A DNA stretch of 64,000 bases from Kiloniella spongiae (GCF_001026905.1 NZ_LAQL01000006.1:310001-374000), one strand, 5' to 3'. Counted from the stretch's first letter, positions 9,398 to 18,192 are shown. Notes: generated from the sequence alone by a model not told the origin. Translations and numbers: made by a program.

Positions 9398-10082
9398 GAT
9401 CTCTTTGAACCTCGCGTTAAGAGTTATCTCTATTAATATACTATGTAATAGTAATTATTTGTTGTTGTTGTAGATCCCTGTGAATCACGAGGATTAGTCA
9501 GTTATTCATAACTTGTCCTCAAGCTTCAAGTCTTCAATTTAAATTTTTCGTGATTCCTGATTGTTCTGTGAATTTCATCGTGGATTGAAAATGGGGACTC
9601 GTTAATGAATCTCGGAGTCCTATTTTTTCCTTAATAACCTTAATTACGGGGATAACTTTTTTATGTTTCGGAGTCCTTTTACAAGTTTTGCACAGATGTG
9701 AATATTGCAGCGAATTGTCGCATAAGGTGAGGGAGAGACTTGGGGACAGCGTGTGTAGAAAAAGGGCATGTGGACAAATAGCTATAGTTATCCACAAAGT
9801 TTTACGCACTACCCCCAACTTTGTTCACATTTGAGAGCACGATCCGGATAGTCGTGTTGTTTGAAGAATAAGGTATTGTTTTTCTTTGGCTTGGTGTTTG
9901 TTCTGGCGTTTAAAAAGGGGGGGAATATTACCGATCCAAAGTTAGCTATTCCTTGTCGAAAATATGAAAATAGACCGCTTTCCTCTTAGACACGGTTTCG
10001 TGTTTTATACTTAATGTGTATGTATGAAGCACAATAATGTGCCGGGAAGCCGAAAGGCAGAGCCAAGAGTTCGGAAGTAGAT
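9398..10082. other. oriC: predicted chromosomal replication origin (oriC), hemE-ppsR intergenic region
   Basis: This 685-bp gap lacks a credible gene. It holds a perfect DnaA box TTATCCACA at 9788-9796 and six one-mismatch boxes: 9479-9487 (reverse), 9686-9694, 9697-9705 (reverse), 9752-9760 (reverse), 9769-9777 (reverse) and 9821-9829. An AT-rich stretch of about 77 percent AT at 9621-9668 is a candidate unwinding element. Six GANTC methylation sites lie at 9482, 9552, 9596, 9607, 9615 and 9671, and a 10-bp direct repeat TCGGAGTCCT is at 9612 and 9668. The hemE/RP001 junction is the known origin position in Caulobacter. Transcription diverges on either side apart from hemE-side leaders. Confidence 0.88.
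9686..9829. repeat. DnaA-box cluster
   Basis: Six sites fitting TTATNCACA with at most one mismatch occur within 144 bp: TTTTGCACA (9686), ATATTCACA (9697, reverse), TTCTACACA (9752, reverse), TTGTCCACA (9769, reverse), TTATCCACA (9788, perfect) and TTGTTCACA (9821). The mixed orientation and close packing are typical of an initiator-binding array. Confidence 0.85.
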
Positions 10083-10904
10083 ATGTCGCAAACCCATTTA
10101 CACCTTGTTTCAGATTCCACAGGTGAAACGATCAATTCTGTCGCTCGTGCCTGTATGGTGCAGTTCAAAGTGGAAGAACCTATTGAACATGTCTGGAGCT
10201 TGATAAGAACCAAGGTTCAAATGGAAAAGGTTCTTCTTCAGATCCGACAAAAACCTGGACCTGTTCTATTTACAGTTGTTAATCAAGAGCTTAGAGAAAT
10301 TTTAATCCGCGAATGCCGGCGATTGGGATTACCTTCTATTCCGGTTCTTGATCCGGTTATTCATGCGCTGGCCAGCTATTTCAATCTTGAAATGTCGGGT
10401 AAACCGGGGCTGCAGCACACGCTGGATTCAGAATATTTCAATCGAATTGAAGCGATGAATTTTGCTTTGAATCACGATGACGGCCAGCTTCCACAAAATT
10501 TGAATGATGCCGAGATTGTATTGTTGGGCGTTTCCAGAACATCAAAAACGCCAACCTGTATCTATTTGGCCAACCGGGGATACAAGGCAGCGAATGTTCC
10601 TATTGTTCCGGGGTGTCCTTTGCCAAAAGAACTGGAAAGCCTTAGTAATCCTTTGGTTGTTGGCCTAACAAAAGATCCGGCAAGCTTGATGCAGATCCGC
10701 CGCAGTCGTTTGAAAATGATCTCTAATGAAGAAGAAACAGATTATGTTCACCTGGAATCCATCAAGGAAGAGGTGAAAATGGCGCGGAAGTTTTGTAACG
10801 AACATCGTTGGCCAATTATTGATGTGACCCGTCGTTCTATCGAAGAAACAGCGGCAACAATCATTAAACACTATCATCGTCATATGGGTATTGCCGATGA
10901 ATAG
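10083..10904 (+). CDS. ppsR: pyruvate, phosphate dikinase regulatory protein (DUF299/RP001 family kinase-pyrophosphorylase)
   Basis: 273-residue bifunctional ADP-dependent kinase/Pi-dependent pyrophosphorylase that switches PPDK or PEP synthase off and on by threonine phosphorylation. The N-terminus MSQTHLHLVSDSTGET is typical. The P-loop-like GVSRTSKTPTCIYLAN near residue 154 is the family's nucleotide-binding motif. This is the RP001 gene that marks one side of the origin in Rickettsia and Caulobacter. ATG at 10083. Its 3' end overlaps the start of maf by a few bases. Whether the target is PPDK or PEP synthase cannot be told here. Confidence 0.94.
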   Translation: MSQTHLHLVSDSTGETINSVARACMVQFKVEEPIEHVWSLIRTKVQMEKVLLQIRQKPGPVLFTVVNQELREILIRECRRLGLPSIPVLDPVIHALASYFNLEMSGKPGLQHTLDSEYFNRIEAMNFALNHDDGQLPQNLNDAEIVLLGVSRTSKTPTCIYLANRGYKAANVPIVPGCPLPKELESLSNPLVVGLTKDPASLMQIRRSRLKMISNEEETDYVHLESIKEEVKMARKFCNEHRWPIIDVTRRSIEETAATIIKHYHRHMGIADE

Positions 10905-11526
10905 GGTTATTGAGCAAGAAAATCTGGACCAAACCCCTGTTATTTTAGCATCTGCAAGCAAAGCGCGTGGACTACTTTTAAAAAATGCCGGCGTTCTGCT
11001 CGCAGATCTGTTGCCCGCCGCGATTGACGAGGATGAAGTTAAACAGTCTTTAAAAGCCGAAGGTGCAACAGCTTTACAAGTTGCGGAAACCCTTGCTGAG
11101 CTTAAGGCACGCAAAATCTCTATGACAAATCAGAACTCTTTTGTTATTGGCGCAGACCAGATGCTGAACTGCAACGGGGTCTGGTTTGATAAACCAGGCG
11201 ATCTGGATCATGCCGGGGCTCACTTAAAGGCTTTGTCCGGGAAAACCCATCAGTTGGAATGCTCGGTCTGTGTGGTAAAAAATGGCGAGAGACTCTGGCA
11301 CCATAATGAAACGGCTTCTTTGGCCATGCGTCCTTTGGATGATGATTTTATCGCCGCCTATCTGAATAAATTGGGGGATGATGCGCTTTCTTCTGTTGGC
11401 GCGTATCAACTGGAAGGCATAGGCGCACAGCTTTTCCACAGGATTCAGGGGGATTATTTCACAATCCTGGGGCTTCCGCTTCTCCCTCTTCTCACATTTT
11501 TACGACATAACAGGATTCTGGCTTAG
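10897..11526 (+). CDS. maf: Maf-family nucleoside triphosphate pyrophosphatase
   Basis: 209-residue house-cleaning pyrophosphatase that hydrolyses non-canonical or methylated NTPs. PVILASASKARGLLLKNAGV carries the family's SxSxxR substrate loop. The IGADQMLNCNG and KPGDLDHAGAHLKALSGKTHQL segments are also characteristic. I prefer the ATG at 10897, overlapping the ppsR stop by 8 bp; an in-frame TTG at 10891 is less likely. The stop TAG directly abuts the aroE ATG, so ppsR-maf-aroE are translationally coupled. Confidence 0.93.
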   Translation: MNRVIEQENLDQTPVILASASKARGLLLKNAGVLLADLLPAAIDEDEVKQSLKAEGATALQVAETLAELKARKISMTNQNSFVIGADQMLNCNGVWFDKPGDLDHAGAHLKALSGKTHQLECSVCVVKNGERLWHHNETASLAMRPLDDDFIAAYLNKLGDDALSSVGAYQLEGIGAQLFHRIQGDYFTILGLPLLPLLTFLRHNRILA

Positions 11527-12399
11527 ATGATTCTTTCAGGGAAAGCCCGCTTGGCCGGGGTAATTGGTTGGCCTATATCCCATTCAAAATCCCCACGGTT
11601 GCATGGTTACTGGCTTGAAAACATGGGAATAGACGGTGCCTATTTACCCCTTGCCATTGAGCCTGATAACTTTGAAGACGCTTTGCGTGGGTTGATGTAC
11701 TCAGGATTTAGCGGTGTAAATGTTACTGTTCCGCACAAAGAAGCTGCATTGAACTTTTGCGATGAAGTTGATCCGCTTGCGAAACGAATTGGAGCTGTGA
11801 ATACCATCGTTTTCAAAGACGGACGTTCTTATGGCTCTAATACCGATGCATTCGGATTTATTGAAAATTTGAAACAAGGTACTGAAAATATTGATTTTTC
11901 CCTTGATTTCTCTGGGGCAAAAACAATTGTTCTGGGTGCTGGCGGTGCATCCCGTGGTGTGATTGTCGCTTTGCAGGATGCAGGGGTTCAAAACATTATC
12001 CTCGTGAACCGAACCAGAGAGCGCGCGGAAGTCCTCGCCGCTGATTTATCATCAGGTGCTGATGGTATGATTACAGTTGCTGATTGGGATGATCGCAATG
12101 ATGTGCTTAACGACTGTGATTTACTGGTAAACACGACAAGCCTTGGCATGGCAGGCCAGCCACCTTTGGAACTATCACTGGATAAATTACCAAAATCCTG
12201 TGTCGTAACGGATATTGTTTATGCGCCTTTGATTACGCCCCTTCTTGGTATGGCCGAGGAAAATGGAAATAAAACCGTGGATGGCCTCGGTATGTTATTG
12301 CATCAGGCAAGACCTGGGTTTGAGGCCTGGTTTGGCGGAAAACCAAAGGTAACAGAGGATTTGCGCACATTTGTTCTCGGCAAGAGGGATAATTCCTGA
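11527..12399 (+). CDS. aroE: shikimate dehydrogenase
   Basis: 290-residue NADP-dependent enzyme reducing 3-dehydroshikimate to shikimate in aromatic amino acid synthesis. WPISHSKSPRLHG at about 15-27 binds substrate, VTVPHKE contains catalytic Lys71, and NTDAFGF contains Asp107. The GAGGASRG cofactor loop is near 137-144. The C-terminus GLGMLLHQARPGFEAWFG is typical. ATG at 11527 follows the maf stop with no gap. Part of the conserved origin-right cluster ppsR-maf-aroE-coaE-dnaQ. Confidence 0.97.
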   Translation: MILSGKARLAGVIGWPISHSKSPRLHGYWLENMGIDGAYLPLAIEPDNFEDALRGLMYSGFSGVNVTVPHKEAALNFCDEVDPLAKRIGAVNTIVFKDGRSYGSNTDAFGFIENLKQGTENIDFSLDFSGAKTIVLGAGGASRGVIVALQDAGVQNIILVNRTRERAEVLAADLSSGADGMITVADWDDRNDVLNDCDLLVNTTSLGMAGQPPLELSLDKLPKSCVVTDIVYAPLITPLLGMAEENGNKTVDGLGMLLHQARPGFEAWFGGKPKVTEDLRTFVLGKRDNS

Positions 12400-12455
12400 T
12401 CGTTGCTTTGGGGGCGTTGCTTATGTTTTGCTGTATCGGGAACGGATTGTTTTAA

Positions 12456-13112
12456 ATGCATGTTCTTGGACTTACGGGTTCTATTGGAATGGGAAAGTCG
12501 ACCGCTGCCAAGATGTTTCAGCGATTGAAAGTTCCTGTGCATGATGCAGATGCTGTTGTTCATCAACTGATGAGTAAGAATGGAGCCGCAGTTCAGGAGA
12601 TTTCTGCTCTTTTTCCTGAAACCAAGACAGCAACCGGGATTAACCGTAAAAAGCTTGGCGATGCGGTTTTTGGACAGCCGGGAAAATTAAAACAGCTGGA
12701 AGCCATTTTACATCCCCTCGTTCGACAAAAAATGCATCGTTTTATCGATCGCTATGCGAGACAAAGAAGAGAGCTGGTTGTTTTGGATATCCCGCTACTT
12801 TTTGAAACAGGCGGAGACAAGTTTTGTGACAGTGTCCTTGTTGTTTCCTGTCCCAAATATATACAAGATCAGCGGGTGTTATCGCGCACAGGAATGACGG
12901 TGGAAAAATATCAAGGAATACTGAAAAAACAGATGCCGGATATGGGAAAAAGGGCGCGGGCTGACTTTGTCATCAGATCAAATCAGGGACGACGATATTC
13001 TTTTCAACAGGTACAACAGATTGTTGAAAAGCTGGGATCAAGTGATAAAAGAGCAAGTGGTAAACAAGATAGAAGGTTTTCTCCACATCTGTCGCTGGTA
13101 TGCAAACAGTAA
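12456..13112 (+). CDS. coaE: dephospho-CoA kinase
   Basis: 218-residue P-loop kinase for the last step of coenzyme A synthesis, phosphorylating the ribose 3'-OH of dephospho-CoA. The P-loop GSIGMGKST is at about 8-16, followed by VHDADAVVHQLM and the lid region. LDIPLLFETGGDKFCD matches the family. The last ~18 residues after DKRASGK look like a basic tail beyond the usual end. ATG at 12456, 56 bp after aroE on the same strand. Confidence 0.95.
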   Translation: MHVLGLTGSIGMGKSTAAKMFQRLKVPVHDADAVVHQLMSKNGAAVQEISALFPETKTATGINRKKLGDAVFGQPGKLKQLEAILHPLVRQKMHRFIDRYARQRRELVVLDIPLLFETGGDKFCDSVLVVSCPKYIQDQRVLSRTGMTVEKYQGILKKQMPDMGKRARADFVIRSNQGRRYSFQQVQQIVEKLGSSDKRASGKQDRRFSPHLSLVCKQ

Positions 13113-13150
13113 GTTTATACAAACAGTAATCTAGGATTTAGATAATCAAT

Positions 13151-13849
13151 ATGCGTGAAATTATTCTGGATACAGAAACGACTGGTTTTAAACCTGAAGA
13201 AGGCCACCGTATTGTTGAGATTGGGTGTCTGGAAGTTTATCAGAACTTGCCAACAGGTAAGTCATTACAGCTTTATATAAATCCTGAACGTGATATGCCG
13301 GAAGGTGCCTTTAAAGTTCACGGCATTAGCGAAGAATTCTTGGCAGATAAACCACTTTTTGCCAATGTTGTTGATGAATTTCTGGAATTTATCGGCGAAG
13401 ATCCTCTGGTGATCCATAATGCACCTTTTGATATGAAGTTCCTCAATTCGGAACTCAAATGGGCAGGTCGCCCAAAGCTGAAAAACAAGCCCATTGATAC
13501 GGTAGTGATTGCACGAGAACTTTTTCCGGGGTCCCCTGTTAATCTGGATGCTTTGTGCCGTCGATTTGAAATTGATAACTCGTCGCGTACCTACCACGGC
13601 GCTCTACTGGATTGTGAACTTCTTGCAGAGGTGTATCTGGAACTTCGGGGCGGTCGCCAACATGGATTTGATCTCGGTGCAAAAAAAGCAGCTTCTTCTG
13701 CAAATAGTAGCAGCCAGAGACAAGGTATAAATCGTACCAAAACTGGCAAGAAAGTACGTGAAGCAAGACCTCATATCGTTCCAGAAGAAGAGTTAGCGGC
13801 ACATAGTGCAATGCTTGAACTTCTAAGCGATCCAATCTGGAAAAAATAG
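13151..13849 (+). CDS. dnaQ: DNA polymerase III epsilon subunit (3'-5' proofreading exonuclease)
   Basis: 232-residue DEDDh exonuclease giving proofreading to the replicative polymerase. Exo I motif DTETTGF at 7-13 supplies Asp7 and Glu9. HNAPFDMKFLNSEL carries Exo II, and RTYHGALLDCELLAEVY carries the Exo III His and Asp. The C-terminal PIWKK end belongs to the clamp/alpha-interacting tail. ATG at 13151; 38 bp after coaE, same strand. A hairpin downstream ends this five-gene cluster and the convergent secB transcript. Confidence 0.96.
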   Translation: MREIILDTETTGFKPEEGHRIVEIGCLEVYQNLPTGKSLQLYINPERDMPEGAFKVHGISEEFLADKPLFANVVDEFLEFIGEDPLVIHNAPFDMKFLNSELKWAGRPKLKNKPIDTVVIARELFPGSPVNLDALCRRFEIDNSSRTYHGALLDCELLAEVYLELRGGRQHGFDLGAKKAASSANSSSQRQGINRTKTGKKVREARPHIVPEEELAAHSAMLELLSDPIWKK

Positions 13850-13891
13850 CCAATCTGGAAAATAGAAGACCTCATAAATTTTTGCGAAACT

Positions 13892-13926
13892 AAAAAAGGG
13901 CAGCCGCAGCCACCCTTTTAAAAAAA
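13892..13926. terminator. bidirectional terminator between dnaQ and secB
   Basis: An A-run plus GGG pairs with CCC plus a T-run around a GC/GC inner pair with small internal mismatches. A and T tracts lie on both sides, serving two convergent genes. Confidence 0.7.
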
Positions 13927-13942
13927 CCGATGTCAGAAGACT

Positions 13943-14443
13943 TTAAGCGTCTGCTGTTTTTTCGTCTTTTGCCATTTCAGCATTTGCTTCGGCAGCAGCA
14001 GCTTCGCTTTTACGCTGCATGAACATCTGATGGAAATCAATCGGGTTCATGATCAATGGCGGGAAACCACCGTCTCTTGTTATGTCTGCAACGATGTTGC
14101 GCGCAAATGGGAAGAGATAACGAGGTGATTCGACCATCAACAATAGCTCAACGATCTGTGATTCAAGACCTTCGGCAAGGGTAACAACCCCACCGTAATC
14201 AAGTTCGATCATGAAAGCAGTTTTGTCGTCGATTGTTGCAGAACCGCGGATGTTCAAAACAACTTCGTACGCTGTGTCGGAAAGTTGTGTCGGTGTGACA
14301 TCAACATTGATATCCAGCTGTGGTGCCTTTTCTGACATCATTGGGTAGATCATCGGTGAATGTGGATTTTCGAATGACAAATCCTTGATGAACTGCATTT
14401 TGATAACCAGCGGCTGTTGCTGGGCGGTTGTTTCTTCAGCCAT
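13943..14443 (-). CDS. secB: protein-export chaperone SecB
   Basis: 166-residue tetrameric chaperone that keeps preproteins unfolded for SecA. The core includes VIKMQFIKDLSFENPHSP near the N-terminus and the FPFARNIVADITRDGGFPPLI segment, both signature SecB sequence. The C-terminal alanine/glutamate-rich tail is longer than in E. coli, as usual in alphaproteobacteria. ATG at 14441-14443, with GGGAGC upstream as ribosome binding site. Its place after dnaQ is the conserved origin-side order. Confidence 0.97.
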   Translation of the reverse strand: MAEETTAQQQPLVIKMQFIKDLSFENPHSPMIYPMMSEKAPQLDINVDVTPTQLSDTAYEVVLNIRGSATIDDKTAFMIELDYGGVVTLAEGLESQIVELLLMVESPRYLFPFARNIVADITRDGGFPPLIMNPIDFHQMFMQRKSEAAAAEANAEMAKDEKTADA

Positions 14444-14568
14444 AAAAAGCTCCCTAAATGTTTGCCTGATTGGCTAGCATGCTTTGAAGGGCTGAACAAC
14501 CAACGATTAGGTTAGATACCAAAAATTCATATTTGATTTTGTTCTAAAATCGCGAGCAGAGTGGCATG

Positions 14569-15222
14569 TCACATGGGTAGGGATGCGGGCAGTGACTTTG
14601 TTTTATCTTTGAAATCATTAGTGTTTAGTCTGAGATAGATTTCGGCGATACCAAAATTTATAAGCCAGCTTGCCCAGGAAAGAGCAATGTAACCTGTATC
14701 AAATTGGTATCCGAGGGCGGGGGCGATGGGCAAACCCAATCTAAGAGTGACCGCGGCCGCTGTTAGAGCAAAGGATCTGAGCATCCATCTGCTGTGCGCC
14801 TGAAATTGTCGGTTTCTTGCACAGATATATCCTTTCCCGGTAACGTAGAGCCAAACGACTGAAAGCAGCGCAAAACCAGCTACAGCAATCGGGCCGTATT
14901 CCGAAGACCACGCAATGATGAAGCCACCGATACCGCCGATGAGGACAGCAATTATGTAAATACGTCCTGTCCAGCGATGTAATTTTGGAATTTTTGTTCT
15001 GAATCTGCTAACAAATTGCCAGGGGCCAATTAGAAGCGCGGTCAAACTACCGGTCACGTGGGCAAGAAAGGCTGTTTTATGGTTGATATAATTTTCAAGA
15101 ATTTCCGGCGCGACATGGGGTGGATTTGGTAGAAGAAACCGCAGGGATAAAAGAGATATTGCAGTTGCTGATAGCATGATAAACAACCAAAATCCTTTTT
15201 TGGCAATGGATGGTAAGGTCAT
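14569..15222 (-). CDS. DUF2306 membrane protein
   Basis: 217-residue integral membrane protein with an N-terminal anchor at about 12-30 and four or five further helices. The LHRWTGRIYI motif after a cytoplasmic loop and the HSRWMLRSFALT motif later are hallmark histidine/arginine features of DUF2306, whose function is unknown. It is divergent from a LysR regulator 140 bp away and may be its target. ATG at 15220-15222. The gene is the first of a short islet separating secB from fxsA. Confidence 0.8.
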   Translation of the reverse strand: MTLPSIAKKGFWLFIMLSATAISLLSLRFLLPNPPHVAPEILENYINHKTAFLAHVTGSLTALLIGPWQFVSRFRTKIPKLHRWTGRIYIIAVLIGGIGGFIIAWSSEYGPIAVAGFALLSVVWLYVTGKGYICARNRQFQAHSRWMLRSFALTAAAVTLRLGLPIAPALGYQFDTGYIALSWASWLINFGIAEIYLRLNTNDFKDKTKSLPASLPM

Positions 15223-15362
15223 TATTTTTATCCAGTCTCTTCAAATTATTCTAATGGCATCTGTTTTGCGCACACCAAAAGAAGGTGCTGCTTGATAGTA
15301 TTGATGACAATTATTTTGAATAGGCCTGGATATTATTCCACTGCATATTTATTATAATTAAC

Positions 15363-16277
15363 ATGCATAAAATTCATAATACTAATATTGATCTAAATTT
15401 ATTGAAAATTTTCAATGCGATCTATTCAGAAAGAAGTATTTCGCGCGCAGCTGAACATCTGGGAATGTCACAATCAGCAGTCAGCCATGCGCTGCAAAGA
15501 TTAAGACACGCGTTGGACGATCCGCTTTTTATCCGCTCTAAAAATGGTGTTGATCCAACAACACGTTCTGACGAAATTGCGGGACCGATTTTTCAGGCTA
15601 TTTTGCAGATCAACGGCGTTATAACGCAACCATCAAGCTTTAGCCCTCGGACGTCTGATCGCGTTTTTCACTTTGGCCTGCCAGATCATGCTGTTGCGCG
15701 TTATGCACCGCTTATTCTCGAGCGGTTCGCAAAAGAGGCCCCTAATTTGTCGATCAGTCTGTATCCTCATCCTGTTCACCAACTTATAGAGATGATGGAA
15801 AATAATCGTTTGGATATGGCGGCCACGGTTTGTCATAGCCCCCCTGCACGATTTCGGACGCTAAAATTATTTAAAAGCCACCATGTTGTGATTGCTGCAA
15901 AAGACCACCCCTTTATTCAGGGAATGCTTAGTTTGGCTGATTATAAAAAGGCACGTCATCTTGTCTATTCCAGTGATGGCAACAGGCACTCATACCTGGA
16001 TGATATACTTCTGCCGCTTGGTGTAGAGCGTGATGTCGCCGTTACTATTGCATCACATATGGCTAGTCCGATTATCGTATCAAACAGTGATTTGATTGCG
16101 ACGACAACGATGGAACTGGTGCAGCCTTTTCTTAAACGTTATGGGCTACAGGTTTTTGAGCCGCCGTTTCCCGTCGGTGATGTGGATATCAAGCTGATTT
16201 GGCACCAACGCCACGATAGAGATCCGGCACATCAATGGATGCGTGAACTTACGCAGGATATAACCCGTAATGTTTGA
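15363..16277 (+). CDS. LysR-family transcriptional regulator
   Basis: 304-residue regulator. The N-terminal winged helix (about 8-66) contains LLKIFNAIYSERSISRAAEHLGMSQSAVSHALQRLR split over the usual recognition helix, and DPLFIRSKNGVDPT follows. The remaining ~230 residues form a periplasmic-binding-protein-like effector domain of the NodD/LinR-like branch. The ligand is not deducible. It is divergently transcribed from the DUF2306 gene, the usual target arrangement. ATG at 15363. The 3' end is only 8 bp from the convergent histidine phosphatase. Confidence 0.93.
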   Translation: MHKIHNTNIDLNLLKIFNAIYSERSISRAAEHLGMSQSAVSHALQRLRHALDDPLFIRSKNGVDPTTRSDEIAGPIFQAILQINGVITQPSSFSPRTSDRVFHFGLPDHAVARYAPLILERFAKEAPNLSISLYPHPVHQLIEMMENNRLDMAATVCHSPPARFRTLKLFKSHHVVIAAKDHPFIQGMLSLADYKKARHLVYSSDGNRHSYLDDILLPLGVERDVAVTIASHMASPIIVSNSDLIATTTMELVQPFLKRYGLQVFEPPFPVGDVDIKLIWHQRHDRDPAHQWMRELTQDITRNV

Positions 16278-16285
16278 TCGAGAAG

Positions 16286-16843
16286 TTACTTTGTTGTGGA
16301 GACAGCAGTTTCAATTGAGAGAGAACTCAGATCGATGTTAAGGATGGCACCGTTGTCTATTTCTTCGCCAGTTAAACCGCGAATAAAGGCCCAATGACTA
16401 ACAACAAGTGTTTTTGACCAATCCCCAAATGACAGCATTTTTTGTTGAAATGCCTGACATCTCAATTTCACTTGATGTTCGGTTTCATCTAAGTCCGGCC
16501 ACCAGCATTCCGATAGGTGTTGAAAATCCAGATGCGGCCATTCCCGGGATAGCTTTGAAGATGGGGATCCAATATCGCAGGAAAAAAAGGCGTGCTCGCG
16601 GACCAACTCTTCAATTTGAATCGGTAAGTTTAGAATATCACTGACAATTTCGGCAGTTTGAAGAGCACGTGTATAGGGGCTTGCCAAGATTCTGTTAATG
16701 TCTTTATCTTTTAGATGCTGGGCAGTGGTATGAATTTGTGATCGACCTTCATCAGTTAATTCCGGATCCGGAATGTTAGGATCAATACGTGTTTTTGCAT
16801 AGGTCACGTTAAACTCGGATTGTCCGTGTCTGAGAAGGTACAT
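16286..16843 (-). CDS. histidine phosphatase family protein
   Basis: 185-residue phosphoglycerate-mutase-like phosphatase. The N-terminal LLRHGQSEFN contains the RHG motif (Arg5-His6-Gly7), with His6 the phosphorylated nucleophile. SPYTRALQTAEIV carries a second active-site arginine, and VVSHWAFIRGL carries the distal histidine. Substrate is unknown; these enzymes range from sugar phosphatases to SixA-like protein phosphatases. ATG at 16841-16843. Part of the secB-fxsA islet. Confidence 0.88.
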   Translation of the reverse strand: MYLLRHGQSEFNVTYAKTRIDPNIPDPELTDEGRSQIHTTAQHLKDKDINRILASPYTRALQTAEIVSDILNLPIQIEELVREHAFFSCDIGSPSSKLSREWPHLDFQHLSECWWPDLDETEHQVKLRCQAFQQKMLSFGDWSKTLVVSHWAFIRGLTGEEIDNGAILNIDLSSLSIETAVSTTK

Positions 16844-17011
16844 TTTTTATCTCGTTTGTTTGATCTGACTCTTTACTGCATCTGGTAAAAGGCCAATGTG
16901 ATAGCCAGTTATAAGGGATAAGAATATACAGAGATTGGAATCTTGAAAACCAAATAGCGTTTTTAGGGTTCAGGATTCTATAAATTACAGATCATATCAA
17001 AGGATACATAC

Positions 17012-17556
17012 ATGCTTATAAAAACGCCTATTTGTGATTTTGGATGGTCTGCGCCTGACTTTAAGTTGCCTAACCTCGATGGACAATTCATGAGTCTTGA
17101 TGATGTAAGAGGTCCAAATGGCACGTTAATCGCGTTTATCTGTAACCATTGCCCTTATGTAAAGGCGATCATTGGTGATTGGTGACTGATGCCAAAAAAC
17201 TTCAAGACGCGGGCATTGGTGTTGCTATGATTATGTCCAATGATTATCTGAACTACCCCGACGATTCCCCAGAAAACATGAAGAAATTCAGTAGATATAA
17301 CAGTTTTAGCTTTCCCTATCTACTGGATGAAAATCAGGATGTTGCACGGGCCTATGATGCGGTATGCACTCCGGATTTTTTCGGTTTTGACGCCAAAGAT
17401 GGTTTGCAATACCGTGGACGTTTGAATGTATCAACTGCTCAGATTGTTCCAGATGCAAGACCTGAACTTCTGGAAGCTATGCTTGGTGTCGCTAAAAATG
17501 GTCAAGGACCTGCTGAGCAGATTGCTTCTATGGGATGTTCCATAAAGTGGCGGTAA
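17012..17556 (+). pseudogene. thioredoxin-like/AhpC-TSA family protein, broken by a 1-nt frameshift
   Basis: From ATG 17012 the frame encodes 57 residues with APDFKLPNLDG and FICNHCPYVKAI, then hits TGA at 17183-17185. From 17179 another frame continues as LVTDAKKLQDAGIGV to IASMGCSIKWR and ends at 17556. The two halves join into a ~181-residue protein of the thioredoxin-like family with an N-H-C-P-Y-V-K motif and the conserved SMGCSIKWR end. One missing base in the GGTGATTGG region (about 17174-17182) explains the break. It is either a recent pseudogene or a sequence error; I saw no programmed-frameshift signal. Confidence 0.85.
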
Positions 17557-17559
17557 AGG

Positions 17560-18078
17560 TTATTTCAAACGATCTTTATCGCTTTCTGTAACGTCCTGAT
17601 AATCACCATCAATGACGGTATCATCATTCTTATTCCAGGATCCGGCTTTGCCAAATGGTGATTGCCCATCTGAGTGTTGATGGTTAGAAAACCCTTGGCT
17701 TTGAAATTTGGAATTTTGCAAACCATGAGAAATTCGTTTTCCCAATGTATTTCGCATTAGTTCTCTTACAGGGGGGATAAGAAGGGCAAAACCAATGCTG
17801 TCTGTAACAAATCCAGGGGTGAGCAAAAGAGCACCGGCAGCAAGAAGACATAGACCATCAAACAGTTCTCTGGCCGGCACAGCGCCCTGATTAAGCTGTT
17901 TTTGGGCATTCGTAAGTGTTGCAATGCCTTGATGGCGCAACATTCCGGTACCGATAACAGCAGTTAAAATGATTAACCCAATCGTGCTCCAGAGACCGAT
18001 TTGATCGCCAACTTGAATCAAAACTGCGATTTCCAACAGTGGAATACCGATAAAAAGAATAAGGAAAATAATTCCCAT
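17560..18078 (-). CDS. fxsA: FxsA family membrane protein
   Basis: 172-residue protein with two or three N-terminal membrane helices and a hydrophilic C-terminal third. The core has IPLLEIAVLIQVGDQIG, GTGMLRHQG and GALLLTPGFVTDSIGFALLIPPVR, all typical of FxsA, the family named for suppression of F exclusion of phage T7. It is divergent from timA, the standard alphaproteobacterial arrangement. The start is an ATG at 18076-18078. It ends 3 bp from the broken thioredoxin-like gene. Confidence 0.9.
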   Translation of the reverse strand: MGIIFLILFIGIPLLEIAVLIQVGDQIGLWSTIGLIILTAVIGTGMLRHQGIATLTNAQKQLNQGAVPARELFDGLCLLAAGALLLTPGFVTDSIGFALLIPPVRELMRNTLGKRISHGLQNSKFQSQGFSNHQHSDGQSPFGKAGSWNKNDDTVIDGDYQDVTESDKDRLK

Positions 18079-18192
18079 ACTTGCTCTTTCTTAAGCACTT
18101 GCCTATTTAATCTATATTAAGTGATTATGAATATAGTGATTAATGTCGTTTCTCACTAGTAGCTGATCGATATTTATTGAATCAAATCATAT

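Noticed and set aside
9534-9818. Open frame of 94 codons on the minus strand inside the hemE-ppsR gap.
   Set aside because: It spans the DnaA boxes and GANTC sites, has low-complexity cysteine-rich sequence with no family resemblance and no ribosome binding site.
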